Shown: positions 7,648 through 14,643 of the stretch, in pieces
Layout of the letters: each line of letters begins with the position of its first letter
Position numbering within the stretch: the stretch's first letter is position 1
Assembly: GCA_946479335.1 (NCBI GenBank)
Contig: CAMLFP010000089.1
Span: 1 to 16,175, forward strand
Length of the DNA: 16,175 nucleotides
Reading direction: 5' to 3'
Source of the DNA: an uncultured Archangium sp.
Lineage (GTDB): Bacteria > Myxococcota > Myxococcia > Myxococcales > Myxococcaceae
Made by a program: the position numbers and the translations under genes
Notes under the pieces: generated by a model
The model's input: only the letters and a program-made list of their open reading frames with translations
The model's database searches: none
Told to the model about the DNA's origin: nothing

Positions 7648-9435
7648 TTACGGCGAGGGGGTCTGCACGGCGCTCTGGCAGCCCGCGATGAAGTTGTCGG
7701 CCTGAATGGGGATGATGCCGTCGTGCGGCGACTTCACGCCCCCGACGGGGAAGCGTGAGCTGGTGTAGCGGAACGTGCGCACGATGGTGTGCGCCGCCGG
7801 GTCGTCGCCGGGCTTCATCGAGAAGGTGGCGAAGATGTCGTTGTAGCCCGCGCCGCGGCGGTAGAGGTCGGCGCCGCCGTCGGGGTTCGTCGGGTCGCGC
7901 CAGTCGGGCAGCGTGTTGGCCAACGCGACGTTGCTGACCTTGAAGGTCCAGCACTGGCGCCCATCGGCCTCCAGCCCCGCCTTCTTCTTGACGTCGTAGC
8001 GATAGCCGTCGACCGAGAGGTTGTCGCTGTCGGCCACCAGCGGGTTCATGTGCATCATCAACTCGTCGCCCGTCGGGAGGCGGTCGTTGTCGGGGTCCTG
8101 CGTGAGGTCCTTCGAGGCGGCCTGGCTGCCGAGCTTGAACTCCACCGCGTCGGGGATGCCGTCGTCGTCGGAGTCGGGCCGGCGCGAGTTGGTGCCGATG
8201 ATCTGCTCGTCGCAGTCGTTGAGCGTGTCGCAGTCGGAGTCGACGCCGCGCAGCTCCGGCGGGCAGCCCGGGTCGAGCCCGCCGCCGTCGGGGTCGGCCA
8301 TCTGGTTCGGCGTAAAGTCGGCGCCGCGCTCGCGGAAGAAGACCTCCACGCCGTCAGAGAAACCGTCGCCATCGGTGTCGGCCACCCACGGCTCCGTGCC
8401 CTCGCGGAACTCGTCGTTGTCGAGCAACCCGTCGGAGTCGGTGTCGGCGAGGTCGAGCGGGCTGCCTGCCGGCGCCGACAGGTTCGAGACCACCAGCTTG
8501 TCGAACACGAAGGTGCGCCGCACCTGGCCGAAGCTGAAGTTGAGGAAGTTCACCGCCTCGTTGTTGCGGAAGTCGCGGAAGTTGCCGCCCCCGAGGTCCG
8601 CCATCTGGTTCAGGCGATCGGCGTCGTTGTTGACCACCAGCAGCGGGCAGCTGCCCGGCGGCAACGTGGGGATACCGCAGGTGCTCCCCCCGACGGGGAT
8701 GGTGACGCCCCCGTCGAAGCTGCACGCCGAAGAGGCGATGGGCTGCGTCGGCGTGAAGACGTGCACGGTGTTGACCTGCACGTCGTCGGCGAGATCCTTC
8801 AGCTGGCGGATACGGCGCACCGCGTCTCCGCACAGCAGCTCGTCGTCTTGATTGTTCGTGGGGTGCCCGTCGGAGAGGAAGATCACCGAGTACCGCGCGC
8901 GCGTCTCGTCGTTGCCCGCGGCCAGGCGCGTGTTGGCGATGTCCTGGTTGATGAGCGCGTAGAGGTCAGACAGCGGCTTCACGAAGTCGGTCGAGTCGCG
9001 GTTCGTCTCGTCGCCCGGCACCGTGAAGTTGAGGATGCGCTGCTCCAGCTGCAGGCGGTCGTTCGCGGTGAGGTCGGTGATGCGGTCGAACGCCGGCTGG
9101 CCGCTCTTGGTCAGCCACGCGCTGGTGCTGCCCGCGAAGAGCAGCACGGCGAAGCTGATCTCCGGCTCCTGCGGCAGCGTCTCGAGCAGCGAGATGGTCG
9201 CGGTGGCGCGCGTGCCGTTGGGGTCGGTGATGTTCATCGACTGCGACGCGTCCATCGCGACGACGATCTTGATCGGCCGCACCACCTCGTTGGGTGACGG
9301 GGTGCAGAACTCACCTTCGAGCGTGAGCGCGCGATCGCGCGGGAGTTGATCATCACGCCGCTCGTCGAACAGGTACGTGTTGGTGCACGCCCCCGCGAAC
9401 GCCGCCGCCATGAACGCCGCGAAGAGCCGCTTCAC
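7648..9435 (-). CDS. VWA-domain lipoprotein with TSP3/EF-hand-like calcium repeats (second VWA gene)
   Basis: The product has 595 residues. The GTG start at 9435 gives a signal peptide ending in AGAC (Cys17), with GAGGG upstream. A VWA domain (about 53-300) has an intact MIDAS motif, DASQS (62-66), and FLSDG (186-190) at the later metal-site loop. Residues about 331-435 hold Asp-rich TSP3/EF-hand-like loops such as DTDSDGLLDNDE, DTDGDGFSDGVE and DSDDDGIPDAVE, which should bind calcium. The C-terminal part (476-590) shares the pattern GYxY...GRQCWTFKVSN with the two other VWA-type proteins here. The start overlaps the upstream stop by four bases (GTGA), so translation is probably coupled. A surface ligand-binding or adhesive role is likely by family. 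It is not claimed to be an orthologue of the Myxococcus VWA adhesin CglB. Confidence 0.9.
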   Translation of the reverse strand: MKRLFAAFMAAAFAGACTNTYLFDERRDDQLPRDRALTLEGEFCTPSPNEVVRPIKIVVAMDASQSMNITDPNGTRATATISLLETLPQEPEISFAVLLFAGSTSAWLTKSGQPAFDRITDLTANDRLQLEQRILNFTVPGDETNRDSTDFVKPLSDLYALINQDIANTRLAAGNDETRARYSVIFLSDGHPTNNQDDELLCGDAVRRIRQLKDLADDVQVNTVHVFTPTQPIASSACSFDGGVTIPVGGSTCGIPTLPPGSCPLLVVNNDADRLNQMADLGGGNFRDFRNNEAVNFLNFSFGQVRRTFVFDKLVVSNLSAPAGSPLDLADTDSDGLLDNDEFREGTEPWVADTDGDGFSDGVEVFFRERGADFTPNQMADPDGGGLDPGCPPELRGVDSDCDTLNDCDEQIIGTNSRRPDSDDDGIPDAVEFKLGSQAASKDLTQDPDNDRLPTGDELMMHMNPLVADSDNLSVDGYRYDVKKKAGLEADGRQCWTFKVSNVALANTLPDWRDPTNPDGGADLYRRGAGYNDIFATFSMKPGDDPAAHTIVRTFRYTSSRFPVGGVKSPHDGIIPIQADNFIAGCQSAVQTPSP

Positions 9436-11396
9436 TGGGCCCTCGAAGGAGGAATGCCGAGGCAGTTGCTCTCGTATTCGTTCTGGTCGCTGATGTCGCT
9501 CGGGCGCTGGAAGTCGCCGTCGTTGAGATCGTCGATGGCCGGCCCGGCGGGCACCCGCACCGCGGGCGGGTCGTACTGTGACCAGAAGCAGGCCGCGCGC
9601 CACACGCCGTAGTCGGTGGCGACGCCGCTCTCCGGCGCTTCGGCGAACCACAGCTTGAAGAGGTTGTAGCCCTGCGTGAGGCCCGAGCGATTCGGAGGCG
9701 TCACCAGCTGGAGGTTGCTCACCGTGAAGTCATAGCAGTAGTGGTTTCCCTCCGGCGTCGCGGTCAGCTTGTACTGGTAGCCCGCCTTCTCCTGGTACGG
9801 GCGATCGGGGCGCACCGGGTTGCTGCCGATGCGGAACTCCTCGGGGTCGGGCAGGCCGTCGCCGTCGGTGTCGTAGCCGCCCAGCACGCGCACCGTGGGG
9901 TCGAGGCCGTACTTCGACTCAAGGCCGTCGGGTACCCCGTCGCCATCGGTGTCGACCAGCGTGGCCCGCGTGCCGAGGTAGGTCTCCGCGTACTGCGAGA
10001 GCCCGTCGCCGTCGGTGTCGCGCGAGATGCAGCCGGGCGTCAGCGGCGAGTTGGGGTCACAGCCGCGGCCGTCGGGCTTCGTGGGCTGGAAGCCGTCGCT
10101 GAGGTGCTTCACCTCGAAGAAGTCGTCGAAGCCGTCGCCGTCGAGGTCGGGCTCGTAGCGGCTCGTGCCGTACGTGAAGTCGTTGTCGAGCTCGTCGACC
10201 AGCCCGTCGCCGTCGGTGTCGACCACGCGGCCCGACTCGCCAGCCTCGCTCGACATCGCCTGCGCGAAGAACGACTTCATGACGTTGGGTGAGAAGAGCG
10301 ACGAGTAGTCGAGCGCGCCGAGGTTCAACTGGCCGATGCCCGCGAAGTCGGTGAACTCCTGGTACACGCCGTTGCCGCGCTGGGCGAGCTGCTGCAACGT
10401 CCACGCGGCGATGGTGTGCGCGGCCTGCGGGCCGTCAGCCACCGGCACCGGGCCCGGCCACCGCACGTACTCACCGTAGATGTCCTGGCAGATGGGGCCG
10501 CAGTTGCGCACGGCCTCCTCGTTGAACATCAGCACCGTGTGGAAGCGCACGTCGCCCACGTTGTTCTGATCTTTCAGGTCGACGATCTGCTTCACGTAGC
10601 TGAAGAGCTGGTAGTTCTGGTTGCGATCGGTGCCCGACACGAAGCCGGTGATGGCGTCGGGGTCGTTGGGGTCGATGAGGTTGCAGAAGTCGCCCGAGCC
10701 GATGGAGTCGGCCCACGTCAGGTCGGGGTTCAGATCGTCGGCGTACTGCGTGAGGTTGTCGTTGGCGGAACACTTCGGGTACGGCACGCCGTCGGTGACG
10801 AACACCACCACGTAGCGCGTGCGCGGCAGCGCCGCCGGGTTGTTCTGCTGCGTGAGGTTGATGTCGCTCGAGATGAGCGCGTAGGTGTACGCGAGCGCGC
10901 CCTGGTAGTCGGTGCCCTTGCCCAGCTGCGACTGCAGGTTGTTGATGCGCGTGCGGAGATCTCCATCGGGGCGGCCGAAGCGATCAGCGCCCGCGCCGGT
11001 CGCGTCGGGCCACGGGTCTTTCACGTTGGTCTCGAAGGGCACCACCGCGACGGTGACGTTGGGCTGCCCGTCGAATTGGTCGAGGAGCCGGTTGATGGCG
11101 CGCACGCGCGCGGGCTGGGTCACGCCGGGCGGCACGGTGCCGTACATCTCGCAGAAGCCCATCTGCCCCTGGCTGCCGGGGGGGTCGGAGATGCACATCG
11201 AGCCCGACTGGTCGACGATCAGCACCACCTTCACCGGGAAGCCGTCAGGGTCGGGCTCCGAGGTGCAGACGCGCCCCGAGACCTGCAGCTTGTTGTCGAC
11301 GTTGGTGTCGTCTTTCGGCGGGCGCTGCACCAGCGCATCGGTGCACGCCGTCAACGCGAGGAGAGCTGCCAGGAGGTTGGAACGAAGGCTCTTCAC
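9432..11396 (-). CDS. VWA-domain lipoprotein with TSP3/EF-hand-like calcium repeats (first VWA gene)
   Basis: The product has 654 residues. The GTG at 11396 is preceded by GAGGT and gives a signal peptide ending in LTAC (Cys18); an in-frame ATG at 11432 lies almost on the terminator tail and adds a polar extension. The VWA domain (about 54-380) has a complete MIDAS: DQSGS (62-66), plus FVTDG (199-203). Residues about 391-520 hold at least four Asp-rich loops: DTDGDGLVDELD, DLDGDGFDDFFE, DTDGDGVPDGLE and DTDGDGLPDPEE. The C-terminal domain (537-650) contains GYQYKL...HYCYDFTVSNLQL, shared with its paralogues. About ten Cys suggest disulphides. The gene starts 38 bases after a strong terminator and is coupled to the next gene by a GTGA overlap. 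Confidence 0.92.
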   Translation of the reverse strand: MKSLRSNLLAALLALTACTDALVQRPPKDDTNVDNKLQVSGRVCTSEPDPDGFPVKVVLIVDQSGSMCISDPPGSQGQMGFCEMYGTVPPGVTQPARVRAINRLLDQFDGQPNVTVAVVPFETNVKDPWPDATGAGADRFGRPDGDLRTRINNLQSQLGKGTDYQGALAYTYALISSDINLTQQNNPAALPRTRYVVVFVTDGVPYPKCSANDNLTQYADDLNPDLTWADSIGSGDFCNLIDPNDPDAITGFVSGTDRNQNYQLFSYVKQIVDLKDQNNVGDVRFHTVLMFNEEAVRNCGPICQDIYGEYVRWPGPVPVADGPQAAHTIAAWTLQQLAQRGNGVYQEFTDFAGIGQLNLGALDYSSLFSPNVMKSFFAQAMSSEAGESGRVVDTDGDGLVDELDNDFTYGTSRYEPDLDGDGFDDFFEVKHLSDGFQPTKPDGRGCDPNSPLTPGCISRDTDGDGLSQYAETYLGTRATLVDTDGDGVPDGLESKYGLDPTVRVLGGYDTDGDGLPDPEEFRIGSNPVRPDRPYQEKAGYQYKLTATPEGNHYCYDFTVSNLQLVTPPNRSGLTQGYNLFKLWFAEAPESGVATDYGVWRAACFWSQYDPPAVRVPAGPAIDDLNDGDFQRPSDISDQNEYESNCLGIPPSRAQ

Positions 11397-11434
11397 ACAC
11401 ACCTCACTTGAAGACCGGCCGCGAAACTTCACTG

Positions 11435-11472
11435 CAAAAACAAACCTCCCGCCAGCGATTGCTGGCGGGAGG
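11435..11472 (-). terminator. Strong intrinsic terminator / attenuator
   Basis: A perfect 12-bp stem (CCTCCCGCCAGC, 11445-11456, with GCTGGCGGGAGG, 11461-11472) has a 4-base loop. Read on the minus strand it is followed by TTTGTTTTTG (11444-11435). It sits 38 bases past the stop of the MYXO-CTERM gene and 38 bases before the next GTG. That leaves no obvious space for a separate promoter, so partial read-through is likely. Confidence 0.92.
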
Positions 11473-11510
11473 CGAAGACATCGAAGGAGCCGTGAGCCAA
11501 GACCTCTCGC

Positions 11511-12812
11511 TTAGCGGCGGCGGCGCACGAGGCCCAGCAGACCGAGGCCCAGCATCGCCAGCGAACCATCGAGGGGCACGGTGGTGCAGCCGTTGCCCTT
11601 GGTCGAACCGTCACCCTGCGTGGTGGTCATCACGATGGTGGAGGTCGAGTCGCTGTTCTGCGGGTACGCGCGGTCGGGGAAGCTCAGGTGCGCCTGGAGC
11701 TGGATGTTGTAGTCACCCGCGACGTCCGCCGTGAAGGCCGGGACGCTGCCCTCGGTGTACGCGTACTGCCAGTGGCGCGAGAGCGAGACGACGCCTTCGG
11801 GGTTGGTGACCGCAGCCTTGCTTCCGGGGGGACGGCTGACGACGGTCCACGTGTATTCGATGGCCGCACCGTTGCGGTTCGCGAAGATGGGCAGGGTGAA
11901 CTTCTGGCCGGCCTTGAGGGTGATGTGGCCACCGGCGCTGACGCGGAAGGCCGACAGCGGGTCGAGGCAGTCTTCGGGGTTCGACGCGTCGGTCACCACG
12001 CAGTAGTGCGAGTCGCAGGCGTCGCCCAGCAGGTCACCGTCGTCGTCGACCTGGTTGCGGTTGCCGTTGAGCGGGCAGTTGTCGGCGCCGTTGAACACGC
12101 CGTCGTTGTCCATGTCGTTGTCGCACACGTCGCCGACGCCATCGTTGTCGGTGTCGGCCTGGTTGGCGTTCGAGACCGTGGGGCAGAGGTCGAACGCGTC
12201 GTTGATGCCATCGCCGTCGGAGTCGGCGTTGCAGCGCGCGTCGCCGCTCATGTCCTGCTGCTGCGGGTTCGAGACGCCGGGGCAGTTGTCGAGCACGTCG
12301 GGGACGTTGTCGTTGTCGTCGTCGTCGTCGCACACGTCGCCGAACGCGTCGCCGTCGATGTTGGCCTGCGGCGAGTTGGGGATCGTCGAGCAGTTGTCGA
12401 GCGCGTTGGCGATCGAGTCACCGTCGATGTCGTCATCGCAGGTGTCGCCCATGCCGTCGCCGTCGGAGTCGAGCTGCGCGAAGTTCGAGGCCGCCGAGCA
12501 GTTGTCGCAGGTGTTGCCGACGCCATCGCCGTCGCCGTCGGTCTGATCACGGTTCGGCGTGAACGGGCAGTTGTCGTGGTCGTCAGACTTGCCGTCGCCG
12601 TCGGCGTCGTCGGTGTACGAGAGCGTCACGCCGTCGTCGGTGTAGGCGACCCACACCGAGCAACCGCAGCCACAGCCGCAGCCGCCTCCTTCTTCCTTCG
12701 GCGCGCCGCACTGCGTGCCGAGGCATTCGGGGTTGTTGATGTTCTGTGCCAGCGCAGGAAGCGCAGTGAAGCTCAGGGCGGCGACGGTGAGACAGAGAGT
12801 GTTCAGTTTCAT
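11511..12812 (-). CDS. TSP3-repeat surface protein with PKD-like domain and MYXO-CTERM-type tail
   Basis: The product has 433 residues. It has a Sec signal with cleavage after ALA (residue 22). A short Cys-rich head includes four alternating Cys in GGGCGCGCGCSVW (C45, C47, C49, C51). Residues about 67-268 are tandem TSP3 calcium repeats of the type DNCPxxxNxxQxDxDxDGxGDxCD. Residues about 290-397 look like a PKD/Ig-type domain (YTWTVVSRPPGSKA, then VPAFTADVAGDYNIQLQAHL). The last 26 residues (GNGC at 406-409, hydrophobic stretch, RRRR) form a MYXO-CTERM-type sorting tag, thought to direct proteins to the cell surface in myxobacteria. A GGAGGAG ribosome site lies 9 bases before the ATG. The gene has its own candidate sigma-54 promoter and strong terminator, which suggests high, separately set expression. 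An anchor or scaffold role is inferred. Confidence 0.92.
   Translation of the reverse strand: MKLNTLCLTVAALSFTALPALAQNINNPECLGTQCGAPKEEGGGCGCGCGCSVWVAYTDDGVTLSYTDDADGDGKSDDHDNCPFTPNRDQTDGDGDGVGNTCDNCSAASNFAQLDSDGDGMGDTCDDDIDGDSIANALDNCSTIPNSPQANIDGDAFGDVCDDDDDNDNVPDVLDNCPGVSNPQQQDMSGDARCNADSDGDGINDAFDLCPTVSNANQADTDNDGVGDVCDNDMDNDGVFNGADNCPLNGNRNQVDDDGDLLGDACDSHYCVVTDASNPEDCLDPLSAFRVSAGGHITLKAGQKFTLPIFANRNGAAIEYTWTVVSRPPGSKAAVTNPEGVVSLSRHWQYAYTEGSVPAFTADVAGDYNIQLQAHLSFPDRAYPQNSDSTSTIVMTTTQGDGSTKGNGCTTVPLDGSLAMLGLGLLGLVRRRR
12009..12614 (-). repeat. Tandem TSP3 coding repeats (Asp-rich)
   Basis: Degenerate in-frame repeats encode the calcium-binding TSP3 units of the MYXO-CTERM-type protein (about residues 67-268). 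At DNA level they appear on the plus strand as recurrent GTCGCCGTCGG-like and GTTGTCG words, including five consecutive GTC triplets at 12315-12329. Similar words recur inside the three VWA-type genes. Confidence 0.8.
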
Positions 12813-12841
12813 TGTGGTTGGCTCCTCCGGCGGCGAGACAA

Positions 12842-12858
12842 AGCAAAGTGCGATCCAA
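12842..12858 (-). promoter_or_regulatory. Candidate sigma-54 promoter for the MYXO-CTERM-type gene
   Basis: On the minus strand TTGGATCGCACTTTGCT fits the sigma-54 consensus YTGGCACGRNNNTTGCW at 11 of 14 defined positions, with the required GG-N10-GC spacing. The predicted start of transcription near 12831 gives a leader of about 19 bases that contains the GGAGGAG ribosome site (12822-12828). Activation would need an enhancer-binding protein, which is not encoded in this window. Confidence 0.5.
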
Positions 12859-12885
12859 CCCGGGGTTGCTTGATATTCCAGCTGG
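12856..12885. promoter_or_regulatory. Two palindromes just upstream of the candidate promoter
   Basis: CAACCC-G-GGGTTG (12856-12868) touches the -24 side of the candidate sigma-54 site, and CCAGCTGG (12878-12885) lies 9 bases further upstream. Both are possible regulator-binding sites, but short palindromes are common in GC-rich DNA. Confidence 0.3.
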
Positions 12886-12932
12886 TTACGAGGCCGATTT
12901 GCAGGTTTTGGGGGGCTGGCCCCACAGAGCGA

Positions 12933-12952
12933 GTGAGGAGCCGACCCCTCAC
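12933..12952 (-). terminator. Hairpin after the VWA-like lipoprotein gene (weak terminator candidate)
   Basis: GTGAGGAG-CCGA-CCCCTCAC folds into an 8-bp stem (one G-U pair on the minus-strand transcript) with a 4-base loop, 13 bases after the stop at 12966. No T-run follows on the minus strand. It could pause RNA polymerase or act in factor-dependent termination. Confidence 0.35.
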
Positions 12953-12965
12953 CCTCGGTTTTGGA

Positions 12966-14567
12966 TCAGAACCCGACCACGAAGTCGTCAGGCGTGAACT
13001 CCCAGGGGCCGTTGTGGCTCCGAGAGGACGGCGGGTTGAAGATCACGTCGGGCGGCACCCAGCTGGAGCCGATGCCGTTGCCGCGTGGATCATTTTCGCG
13101 CCCGGCCTGGAAGTAGATGAAGACGTCGTTGGTGCCCTTGGCGATGTCCAGCCCCAGGCCATCGGGAGATGGGCGCGCCAACGTGCCGCCGAGGCTGACG
13201 TTGTAGATGTCGATCTCGTAGCAGTTGCGGCCGTCGACGGTCTTCGGCGCGGGCTTGATGGCGTAGCCGTAGCCGCGCTCCTTCTGGAAGGCGATGTCGG
13301 CGGAGAGCAGGTCGGTGTGCGACTGCACCTCGAGCACGTTGGTCAGGCCGTCGCGGTCGTCATCTTCGAGATCTTCGGGGATGAGTGGGTTCGACCCGCC
13401 GAGCTGCTCCACGAGGTCGGGGAGCCCATCGCCGTCAGTGTCGACGATGCAGGCGTCGGTGCCCAGCACGCGCTCTTCGCAGTCGTTGAGGCGATCGCCG
13501 TCGCTGTCGAGCTCCGGGTTGCAGCCGCGCGGCGTGTCGAGCGACATCTGCTCGGGGTTGCCCGGCAGGCCCATGCGCAGCTCCACGCCGTCGCTGATGC
13601 GATCACCGTCGGAGTCGACGTTGGTCGGGTCGAGGCCCAGCGTCGCCTCGTCAGCGTCGCTGACCCCGTCGCCATCGGAGTCGACCATCACCTCGCCGTT
13701 GCGCGAGAGCATGTTGCGGTTCATCGCCACCACGCGCTTGAGCACCAGCTCCCGCTGCAGCGAGGCGTAGTTGAGGCTGGCCAGCGCGGAGGTGATGTTC
13801 TCCGGCGAGACCTCGATGAGCTCGGTGCCGCCGGCCCGCGCGATGGCCGCGGCCTGGTAGCGGGTGGTGATGTCGGCGTCTCCGGAGTGGATGTAGAGCG
13901 GCTGCACCGTCACCTCGCCCGCGTTGTACTTCGAGACGAGGGCCTTCAGGTCTTGCGTCACGCGCTCCAACTCGCATGCGCTGCACTGCGCGTCGTCGGG
14001 GAGGAAGGCGTTGCACTGCGCGTTGATGCCCGCGTTGTAGATGGGGTTCGCGCAGCTCGTGTCAGGCGAGAGGATGACCTGCACCACGTAGTAGCGCGTG
14101 CGCGCCACCAGCCCCCGGCAGCCGGTCTGCATGTCGCCGCTGATGATGCTCTCCGCGAGCTTGAGGGGCGCGCGCGCCGACACCGGGCCCGGCTCCTGAA
14201 AGGCGCCGTACTGCGCGATGGCCTGCGCGATGCGCTGATCACGCACGAAGCTGCCTTGAAAACCCGTGGCGATGGAGTGGTAGCCGACGATGGAGAACGA
14301 GATGTACGGGTTGGCGAACTGCGAGGTGACGGTGCTGAGCGCGTCGCTGACCCCACCGACGATGGCGCGATCGACGCCCGCGCCGCCCTCGAGCGCGTAG
14401 AGCACCTTCACAGGGAATGACTCGCCCGCCGCCTGCGGCACGCACGCGATGCCCTTGAACTCCGCGCGGTCGGGCCCGCCCGGGCCGCCGGCGCCTGCTG
14501 CGTAGAGCCCGCTGTTGGTGCACGCGTTGAGAGACAGCAGCAGAGCGAGGAAGGCAGAACGCCGCAT
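12966..14567 (-). CDS. VWA-like/TSP3 lipoprotein with degenerate MIDAS
   Basis: The product has 533 residues. The ATG at 14567 gives a textbook lipoprotein signal (MRRSAFLALLLSLNAC, Cys16); an ATG at 14609 would add 14 polar residues and is less likely. The layout matches the two downstream VWA proteins: FPVKVLYALEGGAG (51-64) aligns with FPVKVVLIVDQSGS, but the metal-binding Asp and Ser are replaced by Glu60, Gly62 and Gly64. The later TDG/SDG loop reads LSPDT (166-170). Asp-rich loops follow (296-410), including DSDGDGVSDADE, DSDGDRISDGVE, DSDGDRLNDCEE and DTDGDGLPDLVE. A C-terminal domain with GYGYAI...GRNCYEIDIYNVSL (432-459) is shared with the paralogues. It is probably a calcium-binding surface lipoprotein that no longer binds metal at the VWA site. 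It starts 76 bases after the cytochrome stop. Confidence 0.88.
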   Translation of the reverse strand: MRRSAFLALLLSLNACTNSGLYAAGAGGPGGPDRAEFKGIACVPQAAGESFPVKVLYALEGGAGVDRAIVGGVSDALSTVTSQFANPYISFSIVGYHSIATGFQGSFVRDQRIAQAIAQYGAFQEPGPVSARAPLKLAESIISGDMQTGCRGLVARTRYYVVQVILSPDTSCANPIYNAGINAQCNAFLPDDAQCSACELERVTQDLKALVSKYNAGEVTVQPLYIHSGDADITTRYQAAAIARAGGTELIEVSPENITSALASLNYASLQRELVLKRVVAMNRNMLSRNGEVMVDSDGDGVSDADEATLGLDPTNVDSDGDRISDGVELRMGLPGNPEQMSLDTPRGCNPELDSDGDRLNDCEERVLGTDACIVDTDGDGLPDLVEQLGGSNPLIPEDLEDDDRDGLTNVLEVQSHTDLLSADIAFQKERGYGYAIKPAPKTVDGRNCYEIDIYNVSLGGTLARPSPDGLGLDIAKGTNDVFIYFQAGRENDPRGNGIGSSWVPPDVIFNPPSSRSHNGPWEFTPDDFVVGF

Positions 14568-14643
14568 GGTTTTGACAGTGTAGCGACTGCGCAGATCAAA
14601 GGGAGACATGAGTCGGTGGCTTCGCGGTGTCGGGGCAGATGAC

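Noticed and set aside
6243..9297. Long plus-strand frames (458 and 502 codons) opposite the PPC and VWA genes
   Set aside because: They give Arg/Val-rich low-complexity translations and cover well-supported minus-strand genes. They are GC-driven shadows.
12009..12614. Possible CRISPR-like periodic repeat
   Set aside because: The periodicity is in-frame coding for TSP3 calcium repeats, with no constant repeat and variable spacer structure.
12910..12923. GGGG-CTGG-CCCC hairpin
   Set aside because: The stem is four bases with no T-run on either strand, as expected by chance in GC-rich DNA.
11688..14420. A 910-codon open frame on the plus strand across three genes
   Set aside because: It lies antisense to genes with clear signal peptides and domains. 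Its Val/Arg/Ala-rich translation has no domain logic and is typical of the opposite strand of Asp-rich, GC-rich genes.
14568..14643. TACACT as a -10 box before the VWA-like lipoprotein
   Set aside because: No matching -35 hexamer lies at 16-18 bases, so a promoter cannot be supported.
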